Origin: Corella eumyota
Taxonomy: Eukaryota > Chordata > Ascidiacea > Phlebobranchia > Corellidae
Direction: 5' to 3'
Length of the DNA stretch: 64,000 nt
Assembly: GCA_963082875.1 (NCBI GenBank)
Contig: OY720103.1
Coordinates: forward strand, 6,262,001 to 6,326,000
In this document: positions 44,417-64,000 of the stretch, one piece after another
How positions within the stretch are numbered: position 1 is the stretch's first letter
How the letters are laid out: every line of letters starts with the position of its first letter
Notes under the pieces: generated by a model
Database searches by the model: none
The model's input: the letters and a program-made list of their open reading frames with translations, nothing else
Told to the model about the DNA's origin: nothing
Position numbers and translations under genes: made by a program

Positions 44417-44672
44417 AAATTAACGTACATAACACTGCCAAAATAAACCTATTTTCTCCTTACTAATCCTTTCAATGTTTTCAATTTTTTACTTTAACTA
44501 TATGCATGTAAACGCCGTGAACATTTACTATTGTTATTTTGAACTTTAATGTATTTCTCCATTTTCATCACCCGTACTCCTTGTTATTTTCCTTTTTGTT
44601 TTTTTTGTTATGAATTACGCGCAATATTCTTTATTTGTATCACCCTTATTTAATGCAAATAAACAAAAAATA

Positions 44673-44691
44673 CAACATGACAGCCCAACAG
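44673..44691 (+). repeat. right target-site duplication of LINE copy 3
   Basis: Second copy of the 19-bp sequence; contains the H1 ATG at 44677. Confidence 0.9.
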
Positions 44692-45288
44692 CAACAGCAA
44701 CAGTCCGCCGGCAAAGCCAAGAAGACGCCGAAGGCCGCGCCGCCGGCGCACCCCACCTACCGGGTCATGGTCGCCGCCGCCGTGGCCGCGACCAAGAACA
44801 AACGCGGCACGTCTCGCCAGGCCATCGTCAGCTACATACGGAGCAACTACGACGTAAAGGACGGCACGGCCAGCCGCAACGTCACCGCCGCCGTCAAGCG
44901 AATGACCGCCGACAAGACTCTCGCGCAGACCAAGGGCACGGGCGCGTCCGGCTCTTTCAAGCTTCCCGTCGCCGAGAAGAAGAAGAAGCCCGCCGCCGCC
45001 GCCGCTAAAAAGCCGGCCGCCGCCGCAGCAGCGAAGAAGAAGAAGCCCGCGGCCGGCCAGAAGAAGACCGGCACGCCGTCCAAAAACAAGCGGGCCGCGG
45101 CCAAGAAGTCGGCGCCCGCCGCCTCGAAGAAGGCCACGCCGAAAAAGGCAGCCAAGAAGCCCGCCGCGAAAAAGGCCACGACGGCGGCCAAGAAGCTCGC
45201 GGCCGCCAAGCCGAAGCCGAAGAAGCCCGCCGTGAAGAAGGTCGCCGCGAAAAAGTCGACGACGGCGAAAAAGGCCAGCAAGAAGTAG
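44677..45288 (+). CDS. H1: linker histone H1 (U7), downstream of LINE copy 3
   Basis: 203 residues, five-alanine allele; stem-loop at 45330-45345. It is separated from its promoter by the LINE exactly as in U6. In-frame upstream ATG at 44635 would add [14 protein letters not shown]. Confidence 0.9.
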   Translation: MTAQQQQQQSAGKAKKTPKAAPPAHPTYRVMVAAAVAATKNKRGTSRQAIVSYIRSNYDVKDGTASRNVTAAVKRMTADKTLAQTKGTGASGSFKLPVAEKKKKPAAAAAKKPAAAAAAKKKKPAAGQKKTGTPSKNKRAAAKKSAPAASKKATPKKAAKKPAAKKATTAAKKLAAAKPKPKKPAVKKVAAKKSTTAKKASKK

Positions 45289-45514
45289 CCGGCGCGGCGT
45301 TGCGCCCGTCTGGCGCGCCCTCACACAACGGCTCTTTTCAGGGCCACCCGTTGTTTCAGTCGAGAGAGATTCCCGGGGTCGGGGTAATTACGAAGCCGGC
45401 AGGTGGCCGGGCGGCGTCGCTCGCGATCGACCGCCCTTCGACGTTCGGCGCCCCGCGGCGAAGCACGAAACGAGCGGGGTGCGCGCGCTGCACGCCGATT
45501 GGTCGCGGCGGTGA

Positions 45515-45961
<447 letters not shown>

Positions 45962-46020
45962 GCGGCGGGCCACGCAGGCGACAGCAACACAATCGGCCCT
46001 TTTCAGGGCCACCCGTTTAA

Positions 46021-46692
<672 letters not shown>

Positions 46693-47214
46693 GCGAACGC
46701 AGCAGCGTGCCGCACCACACAAACGGCTCTTTTCAGAGCCACCCGTTCAACAAGAAAGAGTTCCGAGTAACGTCGGCCGGCGCCGCGCGATTGGCCGACC
46801 GGCCGTGCGACGTTCTTTTGCCGCCGAAGCGACCCGCGCTCTCGGCCTCGTTTCGAGAAAGCTAGCCGGTCGGGCAAAAGAGGGAAACCCCCCACTGGCT
46901 GCGACAGGCAAGAGAGAAAGAGGCGCGCCGATCGGCCAGCGCGACGTTCTTTTGCCGCCGAAGCGACTCGCGCTCTCGGCCTCGTTTCGAGAAAGCTAGC
47001 AGGTCGCGAAAAAAGAGGGAAACCCCCCACTGGCTGCGACACAGCGAGGAGCGGCGGTTGGTTCGCGCACGTGTGTTTGCCGAAAATTGGCAACGAGGGC
47101 GCGGCGCAAAATGACGACGAAAACATTCGAAGTCCGGGCATCTCTCTGCAATTCTGTTCGGGTGGCTCTGAAAAGAGCCGTTTCGAGTTTTTTCGTTCGC
47201 GCCGTCGTCGTTGC

Positions 47215-47853
<639 letters not shown>

Positions 47854-48082
47854 CTAGACTGCGATTGGCGCCCGTTTCGATGGCCAATTTGCATAAGGGA
47901 AAGCCCCCCGTGGCGAAGGCGGCGGAACGCCGATTGGCCGTTGCCGAGTCGCTCGAACGGCTCGCGCGCCTGCGATTGGCCGGCGCTTCGAGTGCTCATT
48001 TGCATAGCGGCGGCTTTAAAAGCGAGCGCGCCGACCAGCCGCCACACTCAGCTCGCAAACCCACCACAACCGCGACAACACG

Positions 48083-48730
<648 letters not shown>

Positions 48731-48958
48731 CTAGACTGCGTTGGCGCCCGTTTCGATGGCCAATTTGCATAAGGGAAAGCCCCCCGTGGCGAAGGCGGCG
48801 GAACGCCGATTGGCCGTTGCCGAGTCGCTCGAACGGCTCGCGCGCCTGCGATTGGCCGGCGCTTCGAGTGCTCATTTGCATAGCGGCGGCTTTAAAAGCG
48901 AGCGCGCCGACCAGCCGCCACACTCAGCTCGCAAACCCACCACAACCGCGACAACACG

Positions 48959-49318
48959 ATGGCAGCATCAAAAGGCACGAAGAAGGCAGTCAAGAAGGCC
49001 GCGCCGGCCGAAAACAAAAAGAAGCGACGCGCCCGCCGAAAGGAGAGCTTCAGCATCTACATTTACAAGGTGCTCAAGCAGGTGCACCCCGACACCGGCA
49101 TCTCCAGCAAGGCGATGAGCATCATGAACTCGTTCGTGAACGACATCTTCGAGCGAATCGCGTCCGAGGGCTCGCGCCTGGCAACCTACAACAAGCGGCA
49201 CACGATCAGCAGCCGCGAAATCCAGACCGCCGTGCGACTGCTCTTGCCCGGCGAACTGGCCAAGCACGCCGTGTCGGAGGGCACCAAGGCCGTGACCAAA
49301 TACACCAGCTCGAAGTAG
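48959..49318 (+). CDS. H2B: histone H2B (U8)
   Basis: Protein as in U1; stem-loop at 49354-49369. The adjacent promoter copy has lost one base (GATTGG to GTTGG near 48740), removing one CCAAT box; the octamers and TATA remain. Confidence 0.97.
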   Translation: MAASKGTKKAVKKAAPAENKKKRRARRKESFSIYIYKVLKQVHPDTGISSKAMSIMNSFVNDIFERIASEGSRLATYNKRHTISSREIQTAVRLLLPGELAKHAVSEGTKAVTKYTSSK

Positions 49319-50038
49319 TTTTTCGACGACGACGAAAAAAAAAACAGCGAAACGGCTCTTTTCAGAGCCACCCCTCGTGCTCGAAAGAGAAAAGCCACCA
49401 CGCCCGTTCGCGGGCCCCATCGAAAAACACGTTTATTAATATTTTTATTATCAGACAAAGTTGTTGTTGTTGTTGTTCGCTCGTTCGCAAATAGCGGCGA
49501 GAAGATCGAAATTTCGCTCGGGCCCCGGTCGCTCGAGTGCTTTCGGCGGCCGCGCGAGCTCGCAAAACGACGGGACGGCTACGCCCCACGACGGCCAGAC
49601 CTGCGCCCTTGGGCGCGCCGCGGTTCCTGCGAGGCGCCAAGGCGACGAAAGACGGCGGCGCGGGCCCGTCGCTCGCCGAACGGGCCGAACGAGGCGAGCA
49701 AACTCGCCAAAACGCGGCCCGGCAACGTTTTGCCGAGGTTCGGCGACCGACCGCGAGCGAAGCTCGGCCACCACGCGCACGGCGACGCGACGGGGGGCTG
49801 CGGCGGCCGAAGACGCTCGTTTCGAGCCGCTGCCGAGCTCCGTCCGAGGTCGCGCGGCCGCGCCGCAGCAAGAAACGTGCTCGCGCCTTAGCACAGATTC
49901 GCCAGCAAAAGCCGCCGCCAGGCCGATCGCTCCGTTCGCGTCGTTTCGTTTCGGTTCGACAGCGAGCTATTTATAACGCGTCACAGCAGTGGCCGGGCTT
50001 TCATAGCGAAAAGCGAAATCGAACGAAGACCAACCAAC

Positions 50039-50656
50039 ATGACAGCCCAACAGCAACAGCAACAGTCCGCCGGCAAAGCCAAGAAGACGCCGAAGGCCGC
50101 GCCGCCGGCGCACCCCACCTACCGGGTCATGGTCGCCGCCGCCGTGGCCGCGACCAAGAACAAACGCGGCACGTCTCGCCAGGCCATCGTCAGCTACATA
50201 CAGAGCAACTACGACGTAAAGGACGGCACGGCCAGCCGCAACGTCACCGCCGCCGTCAAGCGAATGACCGCCGACAAGACTCTCGCGCAGACCAAGGGCA
50301 CGGGCGCGTCCGGCTCTTTCAAGCTTCCCGTCGCCGAGAAGAAGAAGAAGCCCGCCGCCGCCGCCGCCGCCGCTAAAAAGCCGGCCGCCGCCGCAGCAGC
50401 GAAGAAGAAGAAGCCCGCGGCCGGCCAGAAGAAGACCGGCACGCCGTCCAAAAACAAGCGGGCCGCGGCCAAGAAGTCGGCGCCCGCCGCCTCGAAGAAG
50501 GCCACGCCGAAAAAGGCAGCCAAGAAGCCCGCCGCGAAAAAGGCCACGACGGCGGCCAAGAAGCTCGCGGCCGCCAAGCCGAAGCCGAAGAAGCCCGCCG
50601 TGAAGAAGGTCGCCGCGAAAAAGTCGACGACGGCGAAAAAGGCCAGCAAGAAGTAG
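50039..50656 (+). CDS. H1: linker histone H1 (U8)
   Basis: 205 residues, seven-alanine allele, with Arg55 to Gln in the globular domain (SYIQSNY), shared only with U10. TATA present; stem-loop at 50698-50713. Confidence 0.96.
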   Translation: MTAQQQQQQSAGKAKKTPKAAPPAHPTYRVMVAAAVAATKNKRGTSRQAIVSYIQSNYDVKDGTASRNVTAAVKRMTADKTLAQTKGTGASGSFKLPVAEKKKKPAAAAAAAKKPAAAAAAKKKKPAAGQKKTGTPSKNKRAAAKKSAPAASKKATPKKAAKKPAAKKATTAAKKLAAAKPKPKKPAVKKVAAKKSTTAKKASKK

Positions 50657-50882
50657 CCGGCGCGGCGTTGCGCCCGTCTGGCGCGCCCTCACACAACGGC
50701 TCTTTTCAGGGCCACCCGTTGTTTCAGTCGAGAGAGATTCCCGGGGTCGGGGTAATTACGAAGCCGGCAGGTGGCCGGGCGGCGTCGCTCGCGATCGACC
50801 GCCCTTCGACGTTCGGCGCCCCGCGGCGAAGCACGAAACGTGCGGGGGGCGCGCGCTGCACGCCGATTGGTCGCGGCGGTGA

Positions 50883-51329
<447 letters not shown>

Positions 51330-51388
51330 GCGGCGGGCCACGCAGGCGACAGCAACACAATCGGCCCTTTTCAGGGCCACCCGTTTAA

Positions 51389-52060
<672 letters not shown>

Positions 52061-52576
52061 GCGAACGCAGCAGCGTGCCGCACCACACAAACGGCTCTTT
52101 TCAGAGCCACCCGTTCAACAAGAAAGAGTTCCGAGTAACGTCGGCCGGCGCCGCGCGATTGGCCGACCGGCCGTGCGACGTTCTTTTGCCGCCGAAGCGA
52201 CCCGCGCTCTCGGCCTCGTTTCGAGAAAGCTAGCCGGTCGGGCAAAAGAGGGAAACCCCCCACTGGCTGCGACAGGCAAGAGAGAAAGAGGCGCGCCGAT
52301 CGGCCAGCGCGACGTTCTTTTGCCGCCGAAGCGACTCGCGCTCTCGTTTCGAGAAAGCTAGCAGGTCGCGAAAAAAGAGGGAAACCCCCCACTGGCTGCG
52401 ACACAGCGAGGAGCGGCGGTTGGTTCGCGCACGTGTGTTTGCCGAAAATTGGCAACGAGGGCGCGGCGCAAAATGACGACGAAAACATTCGAAGTCCGGG
52501 CATCTCTCTGCAATTCTGTTCGGGTGGCTCTGAAAAGAGCCGTTTCGAGTTTTTTCGTTCGCGCCGTCGTCGTTGC

Positions 52577-53215
<639 letters not shown>

Positions 53216-53444
53216 CTAGACTGCGATTGGCGCCCGTTTCGATGGCCAATTTGCATAAGGGAAAGCCCCCCGTGGCGAAGGCGGCGGAACGCCGATTGGC
53301 CGTTGCCGAGTCGCTCGAACGGCTCGCGCGCCTGCGATTGGCCGGCGCTTCGAGTGCTCATTTGCATAGCGGCGGCTTTAAAAGCGAGCGCGCCGACCAG
53401 CCGCCACACTCAGCTCGCAAACCCACCACAACCGCGACAACACG

Positions 53445-54092
<648 letters not shown>

Positions 54093-54320
54093 CTAGACTG
54101 CGTTGGCGCCCGTTTCGATGGCCAATTTGCATAAGGGAAAGCCCCCCGTGGCGAAGGCGGCGGAACGCCGATTGGCCGTTGCCGAGTCGCTCGAACGGCT
54201 CGCGCGCCTGCGATTGGCCGGCGCTTCGAGTGCTCATTTGCATAGCGGCGGCTTTAAAAGCGAGCGCGCCGACCAGCCGCCACACTCAGCTCGCAAACCC
54301 ACCACAACCGCGACAACACG

Positions 54321-54680
54321 ATGGCAGCATCAAAAGGCACGAAGAAGGCAGTCAAGAAGGCCGCGCCGGCCGAAAACAAAAAGAAGCGACGCGCCCGCCG
54401 AAAGGAGAGCTTCAGCATCTACATTTACAAGGTGCTCAAGCAGGTGCACCCCGACACCGGCATCTCCAGCAAGGCGATGAGCATCATGAACTCGTTCGTG
54501 AACGACATCTTCGAGCGAATCGCGTCCGAGGGCTCGCGCCTGGCAACCTACAACAAGCGGCACACGATCAGCAGCCGCGAAATCCAGACCGCCGTGCGAC
54601 TGCTCTTGCCCGGCGAACTGGCCAAGCACGCCGTGTCGGAGGGCACCAAGGCCGTGACCAAATACACCAGCTCGAAGTAG
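54321..54680 (+). CDS. H2B: histone H2B (U9)
   Basis: Protein as in U1; stem-loop at 54716-54731. The promoter has the same one-base CCAAT loss as U8 (near 54102). Confidence 0.97.
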   Translation: MAASKGTKKAVKKAAPAENKKKRRARRKESFSIYIYKVLKQVHPDTGISSKAMSIMNSFVNDIFERIASEGSRLATYNKRHTISSREIQTAVRLLLPGELAKHAVSEGTKAVTKYTSSK

Positions 54681-55400
54681 TTTTTCGACGACGACGAAAA
54701 AAAAAACAGCGAAACGGCTCTTTTCAGAGCCACCCCTCGTGCTCGAAAGAGAAAAGCCACCACGCCCGTTCGCGGGCCCCATCGAAAAACACGTTTATTA
54801 ATATTTTTATTATCAGACAAAGTTGTTGTTGTTGTTGTTCGCTCGTTCGCAAATAGCGGCGAGAAGATCGAAATTTCGCTCGGGCCCCGGTCGCTCGAGT
54901 GCTTTCGGCGGCCGCGCGAGCTCGCAAAACGACGGGACGGCTACGCCCCACGACGGCCAGACCTGCGCCCTTGGGCGCGCCGCGGTTCCTGCGAGGCGCC
55001 AAGGCGACGAAAGGCGGCGGCGCGGGCCCGTCGCTCGCCGAACGGGCCGAACGAGGCGAGCAAACTCGCCAAAACGCGGCCCGGCAGCGTTTTGCCGAGG
55101 TTCGGCGACCGACCGCGAGCGAAGCTCGGCCACCACGCGCACGGCGACGCGACGGGGGGCTGCGGCGGCCGAAGACGCTCGTTTCGAGCCGCTGCCGAGC
55201 TCCGTCCGAGGTCGCGCGGCCGCGCCGCAGCAAGAAACGTGCTCGCGCCTTAGCACAGATTCGCCAGCAAAAGCCGCCGCCAGGCCGATCGCTCCGTTCG
55301 CGTCGTTTCGTTTCGGTTCGACAGCGAGCTATTTATAACGCGTCATAGCAGTGGCCGGGCTTTCATAGCGAAAAGCGAAATCGAACGAAGACCAACCAAC

Positions 55401-56012
55401 ATGACAGCCCAACAGCAACAGCAACAGTCCGCCGGCAAAGCCAAGAAGACGCCGAAGGCCGCGCCGCCGGCGCACCCCACCTACCGGGTCATGGTCGCCG
55501 CCGCCGTGGCCGCGACCAAGAACAAACGCGGCACGTCTCGCCAGGCCATCGTCAGCTACATACGGAGCAACTACGACGTAAAGGACGGCACGGCCAGCCG
55601 CAACGTCACCGCCGCCGTCAAGCGAATGACCGCCGACAAGACTCTCGCGCAGACCAAGGGCACGGGCGCGTCCGGCTCTTTCAAGCTTCCCGTCGCCGAG
55701 AAGAAGAAGAAGCCCGCCGCCGCCGCCGCTAAAAAGCCGGCCGCCGCCGCAGCAGCGAAGAAGAAGAAGCCCGCGGCCGGCCAGAAGAAGACCGGCACGC
55801 CGTCCAAAAACAAACGGGCCGCGGCCAAGAAGTCGGCGCCCGCCGCCTCGAAGAAGGCCACGCCGAAAAAGGCAGCCAAGAAGCCCGCCGCGAAAAAGGC
55901 CACGACGGCGGCCAAGAAGCTCGCGGCCGCCAAGCCGAAGCCGAAGAAGCCCGCCGTGAAGAAGGTCGCCGCGAAAAAGTCGACGACGGCGAAAAAGGCC
56001 AGCAAGAAGTAG
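55401..56012 (+). CDS. H1: linker histone H1 (U9), five-alanine allele without LINE
   Basis: 203 residues, the same alanine-length allele as the H1 genes behind LINE copies 2 and 3, but with an uninterrupted promoter and 5' end. It is therefore a natural empty site for the insertion. One silent AAG to AAA at about 55814. Stem-loop at 56054-56069. Confidence 0.96.
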   Translation: MTAQQQQQQSAGKAKKTPKAAPPAHPTYRVMVAAAVAATKNKRGTSRQAIVSYIRSNYDVKDGTASRNVTAAVKRMTADKTLAQTKGTGASGSFKLPVAEKKKKPAAAAAKKPAAAAAAKKKKPAAGQKKTGTPSKNKRAAAKKSAPAASKKATPKKAAKKPAAKKATTAAKKLAAAKPKPKKPAVKKVAAKKSTTAKKASKK

Positions 56013-56238
56013 CCGGCGCGGCGTTGCGCCCGTCTGGCGCGCCCTCACACAACGGCTCTTTTCAGGGCCACCCGTTGTTTCAGTCGAGAGAGATTCCCGG
56101 GGTCGGGGTAATTACGAAGCCGGCAGGTGGCCGGGCGGCGTCGCTCGCGATCGACCGCCCTTCGACGTTCGGCGCCCCGCGGCGAAGCACGAAACGAGCG
56201 GGGTGCGCGCGCTGCACGCCGATTGGTCGCGGCGGTGA

Positions 56239-56685
<447 letters not shown>

Positions 56686-56744
56686 GCGGCGGGCCACGCA
56701 GGCGACAGCAACACAATCGGCCCTTTTCAGGGCCACCCGTTTAA

Positions 56745-57416
<672 letters not shown>

Positions 57417-57938
57417 GCGAACGCAGCAGCGTGCCGCACCACACAAACGGCTCTTTTCAGAGCCACCCGTTCAACAAGAAAGAGTTCCGAGTAACGTCGG
57501 CCGGCGCCGCGCGATTGGCCGACCGGCCGTGCGACGTTCTTTTGCCGCCGAAGCGACCCGCGCTCTCGGCCTCGTTTCGAGAAAGCTAGCCGGTCGGGCA
57601 AAAGAGGGAAACCCCCCACTGGCTGCGACAGGCAAGAGAGAAAGAGGCGCGCCGATCGGCCAGCGCGACGTTCTTTTGCCGCCGAAGCGACTCGCGCTCT
57701 CGGCCTCGTTTCGAGAAAGCTAGCAGGTCGCGAAAAAAGAGGGAAACCCCCCACTGGCTGCGACACAGCGAGGAGCGGCGGTTGGTTCGCGCACGTGTGT
57801 TTGCCGAAAATTGGCAACGAGGGCGCGGCGCAAAATGACGACGAAAACATTCGAAGTCCGGGCATCTCTCTGCAATTCTGTTCGGGTGGCTCTGAAAAGA
57901 GCCGTTTCGAGTTTTTTCGTTCGCGCCGTCGTCGTTGC

Positions 57939-58577
<639 letters not shown>

Positions 58578-58806
58578 CTAGACTGCGATTGGCGCCCGTT
58601 TCGATGGCCAATTTGCATAAGGGAAAGCCCCCCGTGGCGAAGGCGGCGGAACGCCGATTGGCCGTTGCCGAGTCGCTCGAACGGCTCGCGCGCCTGCGAT
58701 TGGCCGGCGCTTCGAGTGCTCATTTGCATAGCGGCGGCTTTAAAAGCGAGCGCGCCGACCAGCCGCCACACTCAGCTCGCAAACCCACCACAACCGCGAC
58801 AACACG

Positions 58807-59454
<648 letters not shown>

Positions 59455-59682
59455 CTAGACTGCGTTGGCGCCCGTTTCGATGGCCAATTTGCATAAGGGA
59501 AAGCCCCCCGTGGCGAAGGCGGCGGAACGCCGATTGGCCGTTGCCGAGTCGCTCGAACGGCTCGCGCGCCTGCGATTGGCCGGCGCTTCGAGTGCTCATT
59601 TGCATAGCGGCGGCTTTAAAAGCGAGCGCGCCGACCAGCCGCCACACTCAGCTCGCAAACCCACCACAACCGCGACAACACG

Positions 59683-60042
59683 ATGGCAGCATCAAAAGGC
59701 ACGAAGAAGGCAGTCAAGAAGGCCGCGCCGGCCGAAAACAAAAAGAAGCGACGCGCCCGCCGAAAGGAGAGCTTCAGCATCTACATTTACAAGGTGCTCA
59801 AGCAGGTGCACCCCGACACCGGCATCTCCAGCAAGGCGATGAGCATCATGAACTCGTTCGTGAACGACATCTTCGAGCGAATCGCGTCCGAGGGCTCGCG
59901 CCTGGCAACCTACAACAAGCGGCACACGATCAGCAGCCGCGAAATCCAGACCGCCGTGCGACTGCTCTTGCCCGGCGAACTGGCCAAGCACGCCGTGTCG
60001 GAGGGCACCAAGGCCGTGACCAAATACACCAGCTCGAAGTAG
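59683..60042 (+). CDS. H2B: histone H2B (U10)
   Basis: Protein as in U1; stem-loop at 60078-60093; CCAAT loss near 59464 as in U8 and U9. Confidence 0.97.
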   Translation: MAASKGTKKAVKKAAPAENKKKRRARRKESFSIYIYKVLKQVHPDTGISSKAMSIMNSFVNDIFERIASEGSRLATYNKRHTISSREIQTAVRLLLPGELAKHAVSEGTKAVTKYTSSK

Positions 60043-60762
60043 TTTTTCGACGACGACGAAAAAAAAAACAGCGAAACGGCTCTTTTCAGAGCCACCCCTC
60101 GTGCTCGAAAGAGAAAAGCCACCACGCCCGTTCGCGGGCCCCATCGAAAAACACGTTTATTAATATTTTTATTATCAGACAAAGTTGTTGTTGTTGTTGT
60201 TCGCTCGTTCGCAAATAGCGGCGAGAAGATCGAAATTTCGCTCGGGCCCCGGTCGCTCGAGTGCTTTCGGCGGCCGCGCGAGCTCGCAAAACGACGGGAC
60301 GGCTACGCCCCACGACGGCCAGACCTGCGCCCTTGGGCGCGCCGCGGTTCCTGCGAGGCGCCAAGGCGACGAAAGACGGCGGCGCGGGCCCGTCGCTCGC
60401 CGAACGGGCCGAACGAGGCGAGCAAACTCGCCAAAACGCGGCCCGGCAACGTTTTGCCGAGGTTCGGCGACCGACCGCGAGCGAAGCTCGGCCACCACGC
60501 GCACGGCGACGCGACGGGGGGCTGCGGCGGCCGAAGACGCTCGTTTCGAGCCGCTGCCGAGCTCCGTCCGAGGTCGCGCGGCCGCGCCGCAGCAAGAAAC
60601 GTGCTCGCGCCTTAGCACAGATTCGCCAGCAAAAGCCGCCGCCAGGCCGATCGCTCCGTTCGCGTCGTTTCGTTTCGGTTCGACAGCGAGCTATTTATAA
60701 CGCGTCACAGCAGTGGCCGGGCTTTCATAGCGAAAAGCGAAATCGAACGAAGACCAACCAAC

Positions 60763-61377
60763 ATGACAGCCCAACAGCAACAGCAACAGTCCGCCGGCAA
60801 AGCCAAGAAGACGCCGAAGGCCGCGCCGCCGGCGCACCCCACCTACCGGGTCATGGTCGCCGCCGCCGTGGCCGCGACCAAGAACAAACGCGGCACGTCT
60901 CGCCAGGCCATCGTCAGCTACATACAGAGCAACTACGACGTAAAGGACGGCACGGCCAGCCGCAACGTCACCGCCGCCGTCAAGCGAATGACCGCCGACA
61001 AGACTCTCGCGCAGACCAAGGGCACGGGCGCGTCCGGCTCTTTCAAGCTTCCCGTCGCCGAGAAGAAGAAGAAGCCCGCCGCCGCCGCCGCCGCTAAAAA
61101 GCCGGCCGCCGCCGCAGCAGCGAAGAAGAAGAAGCCCGCGGCCGGCCAGAAGAAGACCGGCACGCCGTCCAAAAACAAGCGGGCCGCGGCCAAGAAGTCG
61201 GCGCCCGCCGCCTCGAAGAAGGCCACGCCGAAAAAGGCAGCCAAGAAGCCCGCCGCGAAAAAGGCCACGACGGCGGCCAAGAAGCTCGCGGCCGCCAAGC
61301 CGAAGCCGAAGAAGCCCGCCGTGAAGAAGGTCGCCGCGAAAAAGTCGACGACGGCGAAAAAGGCCAGCAAGAAGTAG
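60763..61377 (+). CDS. H1: linker histone H1 (U10)
   Basis: 204 residues: six-alanine allele plus Gln55 as in U8. Stem-loop at 61419-61434. Confidence 0.96.
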   Translation: MTAQQQQQQSAGKAKKTPKAAPPAHPTYRVMVAAAVAATKNKRGTSRQAIVSYIQSNYDVKDGTASRNVTAAVKRMTADKTLAQTKGTGASGSFKLPVAEKKKKPAAAAAAKKPAAAAAAKKKKPAAGQKKTGTPSKNKRAAAKKSAPAASKKATPKKAAKKPAAKKATTAAKKLAAAKPKPKKPAVKKVAAKKSTTAKKASKK

Positions 61378-61603
61378 CCGGCGCGGCGTTGCGCCCGTCT
61401 GGCGCGCCCTCACACAACGGCTCTTTTCAGGGCCACCCGTTGTTTCAGTCGAGAGAGATTCCCGGGGTCGGGGTAATTACGAAGCCGGCAGGTGGCCGGG
61501 CGGCGTCGCTCGCGATCGACCGCCCTTCGACGTTCGGCGCCCCGCGGCGAAGCACGAAACGTGCGGGGGGCGCGCGCTGCACGCCGATTGGTCGCGGCGG
61601 TGA

Positions 61604-62050
<447 letters not shown>

Positions 62051-62109
62051 GCGGCGGGCCACGCAGGCGACAGCAACACAATCGGCCCTTTTCAGGGCCA
62101 CCCGTTTAA

Positions 62110-62781
<672 letters not shown>

Positions 62782-63297
62782 GCGAACGCAGCAGCGTGCC
62801 GCACCACACAAACGGCTCTTTTCAGAGCCACCCGTTCAACAAGAAAGAGTTCCGAGTAACGTCGGCCGGCGCCGCGCGATTGGCCGACCGGCCGTGCGAC
62901 GTTCTTTTGCCGCCGAAGCGACCCGCGCTCTCGGCCTCGTTTCGAGAAAGCTAGCCGGTCGGGCAAAAGAGGGAAACCCCCCACTGGCTGCGACAGGCAA
63001 GAGAGAAAGAGGCGCGCCGATCGGCCAGCGCGACGTTCTTTTGCCGCCGAAGCGACTCGCGCTCTCGTTTCGAGAAAGCTAGCAGGTCGCGAAAAAAGAG
63101 GGAAACCCCCCACTGGCTGCGACACAGCGAGGAGCGGCGGTTGGTTCGCGCACGTGTGTTTGCCGAAAATTGGCAACGAGGGCGCGGCGCAAAATGACGA
63201 CGAAAACATTCGAAGTCCGGGCATCTCTCTGCAATTCTGTTCGGGTGGCTCTGAAAAGAGCCGTTTCGAGTTTTTTCGTTCGCGCCGTCGTCGTTGC

Positions 63298-63936
<639 letters not shown>

Positions 63937-64000
63937 CTAGACTGCGATTGGCGCCCGTTTCGATGGCCAATTTGCATAAGGGAAAGCCCCCCGTGGCGAA

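Larger units (their letters stand above)
39351..44672 (+). mobile_element. LINE (L1/Tx1-like), copy 3
   Basis: Full-length with open ORFs and the same junctions and target duplication as copy 2. It shares with copy 2 the Met codon in the small ORF (ATAATG) but has private changes elsewhere, for example TTTAATGC near the 3' end. AATAAA is at 44658-44663. Confidence 0.95.

Overview
The window is a tandem array of replication-dependent histone genes from an animal genome, invaded by a LINE (non-LTR retrotransposon). The animal assignment rests on three things: the 16-nt histone 3' stem-loops followed by ACCC and a purine-rich downstream element, TATA-driven intronless H1/H2A/H2B/H3/H4 genes, and an H4 protein I recognise as the canonical animal sequence. 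It looks invertebrate because of the five-gene repeat, but the sequence alone does not let me name the phylum. Nothing bacterial or viral is present.

The basic repeat is 4,492 bp and reads H4(+) - H3(+) - H2A(-) - H2B(+) - H1(+). H2A and H2B diverge from a shared promoter carrying octamer and CCAAT boxes, and H3 and H2A converge. Units U1-U4 (positions 7-17974) are complete and nearly identical; bases 1-6 are the end of a preceding H1. U5 (17975-20897) has lost H4 and the first part of H3 through a deletion whose junction holds an inverted copy of H4 3'UTR sequence, and its H1 is cut after codon 5 by LINE copy 1. U6 (26221-35582) and U7 (35583-45288) are each interrupted at exactly the same base of H1 by LINE copies 2 and 3. 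U8, U9 and U10 (45289-61377) are LINE-free but carry an extra H2A with a new C-terminal tail, made by a roughly 877-bp duplication that also created an H2B 5' stub. U11 (61378-64000) runs off the window within the H2A/H2B spacer.

The three LINE copies (about 5.32 kb each, 5' complete, open ORFs, very few differences) encode an ORF1 protein with two RRM-like stretches and a 1,145-aa ORF2 with an APE-type endonuclease, a YADD reverse transcriptase and a C-terminal CCHC motif. They look closest to the L1/Tx1 group. They lie in sense behind the H1 promoter. Copies 2 and 3 are flanked by a 19-bp target duplication that contains the H1 start codon, so an entire H1 reading frame is rebuilt downstream of the element. 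Whether this is true target preference or one insertion spread by unequal exchange cannot be settled here. Shared markers in U6 and U7 favour duplication for at least those two.

Beyond the basic repeat there are two higher-order repeats: a LINE-bearing block of about 9.70 kb (U6, U7) and a two-unit block of about 10.72 kb (from 44677 to the end). The histone genes together supply the five histones, with RNA 3' ends made by stem-loop processing. U5 and U6, and to a lesser degree U7, are compromised for H1, H3 or H4 expression. Since units are almost identical, collapse or mis-joining during assembly is a real risk for every structural claim.
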